Assembly: GCA_044376465.1 (NCBI GenBank) | Contig: JBILKW010000070.1 | Coordinates: 1 to 10,668 of the forward strand | Direction of reading: 5' to 3' | Source: CAJBVG01 sp044376465 | GTDB lineage: Bacteria > Bacteroidota > Bacteroidia > Sphingobacteriales > Sphingobacteriaceae | Length of the DNA stretch: 10,668 nucleotides | Shown here: piece by piece, positions 6,494-10,668 of the stretch | Numbering within the stretch: the stretch's first letter is position 1 | How the letters are laid out: every line of letters begins with the position of its first letter | The notes under the pieces: generated by a model | Told to the model about the DNA's origin: nothing | Seen by the model: only the letters and a program-made list of their open reading frames with translations | The model's database searches: none | Program-made: the position numbers and the translations under genes

Positions 6494-7753
6494 ATGAAGT
6501 TACTTTGTAAGCAGTTGAATAGCCCCATAGGATTGAAAAATCTACGAATTATAGCATTTACTCACAAGAACTTAGACCTCAAAGAGATAGGTAAACTTGT
6601 GTTAGCACCTGAAGAAAAAAAGAGAGTGTTGAGCGCTTTGAAAGAGGAGTTAAACATTCAAGAACTTTTTTACATCGGTACTTGCAACAGAGTAGAGTTG
6701 GTTTTTACCCTAGAAACCGACATAAATGAGTATGTATTGAATAAAGTAATACAGCACTTATCGAATCAAAAAATTGAAAATTCGGATTTACTTAAAAAAT
6801 CAGCATCAGTTTACCAAGACGAAGCTGCATTGGTTCATTTAATGCGAGTTTCTAGTTCATTAGAGTCATTAGTGGTTGGAGAGAAAGAAATTTTAGCACA
6901 AGTACGAAATTCTTATGATGAGTGCAAAGCATTCGGTTTTACTGGCGATTATTTAAGGCTTTGCATGATTAGGGTTGTTAAAACTGCAAAAGAGATATAT
7001 ACAAATACCAAAATTTCGGAGAAGCCCGTTTCAGTAGTTTCAATAGCTTACCGATTGCTAAGAAAAGCGGCCATTAACGAGCGTACTCGCTTTTTAATTA
7101 TTGGTGCGGGAGAAACAAATCAACTGTTTGCTAAATATTTGAAGAAGCAGAATTTAAGCAATTTTACAGTTTTTAATCGCACACTTTCAAAGGCTCAAAT
7201 GTTAGCTAATGAGTTGGATGGAAGAGCATTATCTCTTGAGGACTTAAAAATATATGCAGGTGGCTTTGATGTAATTATTACTTGTACTTCTGCAACCGAA
7301 CCTATTATAACTCCCGAAATTTACAATGGCTTATTGAATGGCGAGAAGTCAAAAAAAATAATTTTAGATCTTGCCATCCCTAATGATACTGCTGCAGAAG
7401 TAGTAGAAAACAATCCAATTCATTTTATCAACATAGAGAGCATACAAGAAACGGTTAAACGCAATATGGACGAGCGCTTCGGAGAGCTTTGCCATGCGGA
7501 GCAGATTATAGCTACCAATATCAATGAATTTCGGCCACTGGTTCGCCAACGCAAAATAGAGTTGGCTATGCAAACAGTTCCTCAGAAAATAAAAGACATC
7601 AGAAATACTGCTATAAATTCGGTTTTTGCCGATGATATTAATGAACTAGATGAACAATCGAAAGAAGTATTGGAAAAAATACTAAATTACATGGAAAAAA
7701 AATACATTAGCATTCCAATGGTAATGGCAAAAGAAATTCTGGTAAAGGAATAA
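6494..7753 (+). CDS. hemA: Glutamyl-tRNA reductase
   Basis: HemA reduces glutamyl-tRNA(Glu) to glutamate-1-semialdehyde with NADPH, the first committed step of the C5 pathway to tetrapyrroles. The 419-residue protein has the catalytic-domain motif IGTCNRVE with nucleophile Cys64, the region SSLESLVVGEKEILAQVR, and a Rossmann NADPH site GAGETN at 204-209. ILDLAIPND follows, and the C-terminal helical dimerisation domain starts near residue 330. Length is normal for the family. It opens a run of four heme genes; hemCD begins 16 bases after its stop, so the two are almost certainly one transcript. The ATG at 6494 gives about 14 residues before the conserved KNLRIIAFTHKN, a modest extension. Confidence 0.96.
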   Translation: MKLLCKQLNSPIGLKNLRIIAFTHKNLDLKEIGKLVLAPEEKKRVLSALKEELNIQELFYIGTCNRVELVFTLETDINEYVLNKVIQHLSNQKIENSDLLKKSASVYQDEAALVHLMRVSSSLESLVVGEKEILAQVRNSYDECKAFGFTGDYLRLCMIRVVKTAKEIYTNTKISEKPVSVVSIAYRLLRKAAINERTRFLIIGAGETNQLFAKYLKKQNLSNFTVFNRTLSKAQMLANELDGRALSLEDLKIYAGGFDVIITCTSATEPIITPEIYNGLLNGEKSKKIILDLAIPNDTAAEVVENNPIHFINIESIQETVKRNMDERFGELCHAEQIIATNINEFRPLVRQRKIELAMQTVPQKIKDIRNTAINSVFADDINELDEQSKEVLEKILNYMEKKYISIPMVMAKEILVKE

Positions 7754-7769
7754 GTTGCTGAGATAATTA

Positions 7770-9362
7770 ATGGAACAGATCAAAATTACAATTGGCTCAC
7801 GTGGGAGTGATTTAGCTCTTTGGCAAGCCCATCATATTAAAGATCGCTTACTTGCTTTAGGAGCAGAAGTTGAAATAAAAATTTTCAAAACTCAAGGCGA
7901 TAAGATTCAATATTTAAGTTTAGATAAACTAGAAGGCAAAGGATTCTTCACTAAAGAATTAGAAGATGCATTGCTCGCAAATGAGATCGATTTAGCAGTG
8001 CATTCGCATAAAGATTTACCAACAGTGTCTCCTTCAGGCCTCGTAATTGCTGCAGTATCTGAACGCGAAGATCCATCAGAATTAATTTTAATACGCAAAG
8101 AAGCATACGACGGAACACTCGAATTTTCATTCAAAAAAAATGCAATAATTGGTACTTCTTCCGCACGTAGAAAAGCTCAATTGCTTTCGTTCAGAAAAGA
8201 TGTTGAAATAAAAGACATCAGAGGAAATGTTCCCACTCGAATTCAGAAATTAAGAGAAGGGCAGTTTGATGCTATATTATTAGCAAAAGCAGGTATTAGT
8301 AGATTAGCATTAGATTTATCGGATTTGATTGTTTACGAAGTAAACCCTAAGAAAATAGTCCCAGCACCCGCGCAAGGCGTATTAGCATTACAAATAAGAG
8401 AAAGCGACCAAGACATAGCAGAATTTTTGAAAGGCATTCATCAAACAGATGTGCAAGATTGTATTGGTATTGAACGTAAGCTGTTAAATTTATTTGAGGG
8501 AGGTTGCCACATGCCTTTAGGTGCTTACGCAATTTTTGAAAATAATACATATAAACTTTGGGTTTCTAAAGCAGAAGAAGCTAACGAAATACCACAACGA
8601 TTATACATAGAATCTAATACTGCAGAGGGAATGGCTGAGCGGGCACTTGAAATTTTAAATAGTAATCCATTAAAAGACAAAAAAATTTTTATTAGTAGAA
8701 ATACAAATGAAGTGTCTTTTTTGAAAACAAGTTTAGAAGCTTCAAACGCACTGCTCACGGGCATTACAGGAATACAAACTAAAACAATTGCATTACCAAA
8801 ACTAGACTATAGCGAAGCGCAAATTATTTTTTTTAATAGTAAAAACGCAGTACAACATTTTTTTAAACAAACACCTGTATTATCAAAAGGAGTAAAGTAT
8901 GCAGCTTTTGGTCCGGGTACAGAAAAAGCAATTTACCAACAAGGATTCGAAGTAGACTTTTCTGGAAAATCATCAGACCCTATGCAGGTTGCTGCACAGT
9001 TTTTAAGCAAATTTGCAGATGGGAAACGAATTGTGTTTCCTAAGGCAATACAATCATTACAATCTGTTTCATCCATTTTATCTCGCCATCATTTTGTAGA
9101 GCAAGTAGATGTTTATGAAACTAGTTCTGTAGAAAATGTAGAACTGCCAAATGCCGATGTGTATGTATTTACAAGTCCATCAAATGTAACCGCATATTCA
9201 TCAACCTTAAAGAATATAAACACAAAGGTTGTAGCCATCGGTCCTAGTACTGCAGAAACCTTAACTTTGAAAGGTATAAAAGTACATGCGATTTCGGAAA
9301 GAGCGGATGATATTGGATTGTTGGATGCAATAACAAGTGTAGTTTTAAATTTTAAATTCTAA
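7770..9362 (+). CDS. hemCD: Fused hydroxymethylbilane synthase / uroporphyrinogen-III synthase
   Basis: One uninterrupted 530-residue frame carries two enzymes. Residues 1 to about 300 are HemC, which joins four porphobilinogens into hydroxymethylbilane. It shows IGSRGSDLALWQA, VHSHKDLPT with catalytic Asp82, GTSSARRKAQL, DIRGNVPTRIQKL, and GGCHMPLGAYA with Cys246 for the dipyrromethane cofactor. Residues from about 304 to 530 are HemD, which closes and inverts ring D. It starts at LKDKKIFISR and has the loose family marks IIFFNSKNAV, YAAFGPGTEKAI, YVFTSPSNVTAY and VVAIGPSTAETL. HemC alone is about 310 residues and HemD about 250, so both are close to full length, joined without a long linker. 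The fusion would hand the unstable hydroxymethylbilane straight to HemD. The last codons and the TAA stop (9360-9362) lie inside the heptamer array that fills the gap to hemB. Confidence 0.94.
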   Translation: MEQIKITIGSRGSDLALWQAHHIKDRLLALGAEVEIKIFKTQGDKIQYLSLDKLEGKGFFTKELEDALLANEIDLAVHSHKDLPTVSPSGLVIAAVSEREDPSELILIRKEAYDGTLEFSFKKNAIIGTSSARRKAQLLSFRKDVEIKDIRGNVPTRIQKLREGQFDAILLAKAGISRLALDLSDLIVYEVNPKKIVPAPAQGVLALQIRESDQDIAEFLKGIHQTDVQDCIGIERKLLNLFEGGCHMPLGAYAIFENNTYKLWVSKAEEANEIPQRLYIESNTAEGMAERALEILNSNPLKDKKIFISRNTNEVSFLKTSLEASNALLTGITGIQTKTIALPKLDYSEAQIIFFNSKNAVQHFFKQTPVLSKGVKYAAFGPGTEKAIYQQGFEVDFSGKSSDPMQVAAQFLSKFADGKRIVFPKAIQSLQSVSSILSRHHFVEQVDVYETSSVENVELPNADVYVFTSPSNVTAYSSTLKNINTKVVAIGPSTAETLTLKGIKVHAISERADDIGLLDAITSVVLNFKF

Positions 9363-9438
9363 ATTCTAAACTCTAAATAACAAAATCTAAAGTACCTAGT
9401 CTAAAGACTAAATACTAAATACTAACTACTATATAACA
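9343..9438. repeat. Degenerate heptamer array between hemCD and hemB, 14 units
   Basis: From 9343 the sequence divides into uninterrupted 7-base units up to the hemB ATG at 9439, which falls in the fourteenth unit. Most fit NNCTAAA or a close variant: TTTTAAA (9343, 9350), TTCTAAA (9357, 9364), ATCTAAA (9385), GACTAAA (9406), TACTAAA (9413). Two units (TAACAAA at 9378, GTACCTA at 9392) differ by a few bases but keep the phase. The first three units encode the final residues and the stop of hemCD. No Shine-Dalgarno motif is present before hemB. Confidence 0.88.
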
Positions 9439-10407
9439 ATGATAAGGCCAAGAAGAACGAGAGTAAATCCGATAATTAGAGAAATGATAGCCGAAACACG
9501 TTTATCAAAAGACATGTTTATTTATCCCTACTTTGTTGTACCTGGAGAAGGTGTTAAACATGCAATAGATGCGATGCCTGGAATTCATCATTTTTCGGTT
9601 GATGAATTATTAAAAGATGTAGAAATTGGTTTAAAGGTTGGAGTAAATAAAATTTTACTTTTTGGCGTAGGCGAACATAAAACAGAAGACGCTTCGAGTT
9701 CTTATGCAGAACATTCGGTTGTGGCGGATGCAGTGCGTGCTTTAAAAGAAAAATTTTTAGACAAATTATATGTAATTACGGATGTTTGCACTTGTGCTTA
9801 CACAACCCATGGTCACTGTGGAATTATACATAATGATTATGTTGATAATGATGAAACAGTAGAGGTGCTTGTAAAAATGGCATTAAGTCATGCAAATGCC
9901 GGTGCCGATATGGTAGCGCCTAGTGATATGATGGACGGTAGAATTGGAGCGATTAGAGAGGGATTGGATAAACATGGTTTTGTGAATACCGCACTCATGT
10001 CTTACTCCATAAAATTTGCAGGAGCATATTATGGCCCCTTTAGAGAAGCTGCAGATTCGGCTCCCAATAAAGGCGATCGTAAATCATATCAAATGGATTT
10101 CCGAAATGCAAGAGAGGCAATGAAAGAAGCCGAATTAGATGAAATGGAAGGGGCAGACCTATTAATGGTAAAACCAGCCTTGGCTTATTTAGATGTAATT
10201 AGTAATTTAAGAGACCAAACCAACTTGCCCATTGCTTGTTATAACGTTTCTGCAGAATATTCTATGGTGAAAGCTGCTGCACAAAATGGTTGGATTGATG
10301 AACAAAAATTAACCATTGAAAACATGTACGCTTTTGCTCGCGCCGGTGCAAATGTTATTATTAGTTACCATACAAGAGAGATGTTTGAGAAGGGCTGGAT
10401 AGAGTAG
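9439..10407 (+). CDS. hemB: Delta-aminolevulinic acid dehydratase (porphobilinogen synthase)
   Basis: HemB condenses two 5-aminolevulinate molecules into porphobilinogen. The 322-residue length is standard. The zinc-binding cysteines are in DVCTCAYTTHGHCG (Cys117, Cys119, Cys127), marking a zinc-dependent enzyme. The two Schiff-base lysines are Lys192 in SYSIKFA and Lys245 in LLMVKPALAYLD. The N-terminal arm RPRRTRVNPIIREMIAET is typical and supports the ATG at 9439. The gene lies between two heptamer arrays (76 bases from the hemCD stop, 122 bases to hemL), with no terminator on either side, so it may be part of one long heme transcript or have promoters hidden in the AT-rich arrays. Confidence 0.97.
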   Translation: MIRPRRTRVNPIIREMIAETRLSKDMFIYPYFVVPGEGVKHAIDAMPGIHHFSVDELLKDVEIGLKVGVNKILLFGVGEHKTEDASSSYAEHSVVADAVRALKEKFLDKLYVITDVCTCAYTTHGHCGIIHNDYVDNDETVEVLVKMALSHANAGADMVAPSDMMDGRIGAIREGLDKHGFVNTALMSYSIKFAGAYYGPFREAADSAPNKGDRKSYQMDFRNAREAMKEAELDEMEGADLLMVKPALAYLDVISNLRDQTNLPIACYNVSAEYSMVKAAAQNGWIDEQKLTIENMYAFARAGANVIISYHTREMFEKGWIE

Positions 10408-10529
10408 AATTAGATATTAGTAGTTAGTCGTTAGAAAAAAGAAAATAGGAAAAAGAAAATAGTATTAAGAATTAAGAAACTGAACCTAGACACTTAATAC
10501 TTAATTTACAATTCACAATTTACAATTCG
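10407..10529. repeat. Degenerate heptamer array filling the hemB-hemL gap, about 18 units
   Basis: The whole gap from the last base of the hemB stop to the hemL ATG divides into 7-base units without a phase break. The motif drifts along the array: TTAG-ending units (ATATTAG 10414, TAGTTAG 10421, TCGTTAG 10428), then A-rich units with AAAATAG twice (10442, 10456), then TATTAAG and AATTAAG (10463, 10470), CACTTAA and TACTTAA (10491, 10498), and finally TTTACAA (10505, 10519) around TTCACAA (10512). The last unit is TTCG joined to the start codon. No Shine-Dalgarno motif or terminator is seen. Confidence 0.88.
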
Positions 10530-10668
10530 ATGTTAGAAGGATTAAAGAAAATATTTAGTAGTGCAGAAGCAGAAACAGTAATAAGCACAGTAGAAAGAAA
10601 AGATATATCTAGAGTAAAATCTGCGGAGCTTTTTGAGAAGGCAAAGAAATATTTTCCTGGAGGTGTAA
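10530..10668 (+). CDS. hemL: Glutamate-1-semialdehyde 2,1-aminomutase, N-terminal part (runs off window)
   Basis: The 46 codons visible contain SAELFEKAKKYFPGGV at residues 31-46. This matches the conserved N-terminus of HemL, the PLP enzyme that turns glutamate-1-semialdehyde into 5-aminolevulinate, usually continued as NSPVRAF. The catalytic lysine and PLP site are outside the window. Position after hemA, hemCD and hemB supports the call. About 25-30 residues precede the point where most HemL proteins begin, and the frame has no other ATG, GTG or TTG that could shorten it. The start follows the heptamer array directly. Confidence 0.85.
   Translation, partial: MLEGLKKIFSSAEAETVISTVERKDISRVKSAELFEKAKKYFPGGV

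Overview
The window is AT-rich and reads as chromosomal DNA from a member of the Bacteroidota, probably a Chitinophagales- or Sphingobacteriales-like lineage. The reasons are a long IspG with an internal insert, PspC/LiaF-type membrane proteins, starts that mostly lack a Shine-Dalgarno sequence, and promoter-like TTTG / TAnnTTTG pairs in place of classical sigma-70 boxes. Species cannot be named from the sequence alone. Genes are dense, every gene is intact except the two cut by the window edges, and there is no sign of an insertion sequence, prophage, tRNA, rRNA or CRISPR array.

Layout: the tail of a short-chain dehydrogenase (to 107) is followed by a 197-base gap made largely of 7-base repeats. 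A PspC-domain protein and a LiaF-like membrane protein (305-1704) form a two-gene unit closed by a strong intrinsic terminator (1724-1756). Then come ispG (isoprenoid synthesis; start placed at 1809) and pfkA (glycolysis). The minus strand carries a mazEF toxin-antitoxin pair with its own promoter and a candidate operator, then a lipoprotein alpha/beta hydrolase. From 6494 to the right edge all genes are on the plus strand and belong to tetrapyrrole synthesis: hemA, a fused hemC-hemD, hemB and the start of hemL.

The heme block covers the C5 route: glutamyl-tRNA reductase (HemA) and glutamate-1-semialdehyde aminomutase (HemL) make 5-aminolevulinate, HemB makes porphobilinogen, and HemC plus HemD in one polypeptide make uroporphyrinogen III. 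hemE and later steps are not in the window. ispG and pfkA are housekeeping neighbours with no evident functional tie to the heme genes.

The most unusual structure is non-coding. Three intergenic regions (106-210, 9343-9438, 10407-10529) are built from head-to-tail degenerate heptamers that keep one 7-base phase for 14 to 18 units while the motif drifts. Each begins at or just before the stop codon of the upstream gene, and two run up to the next start codon. Motifs recur between arrays in opposite orientation. The other intergenic regions lack this pattern.
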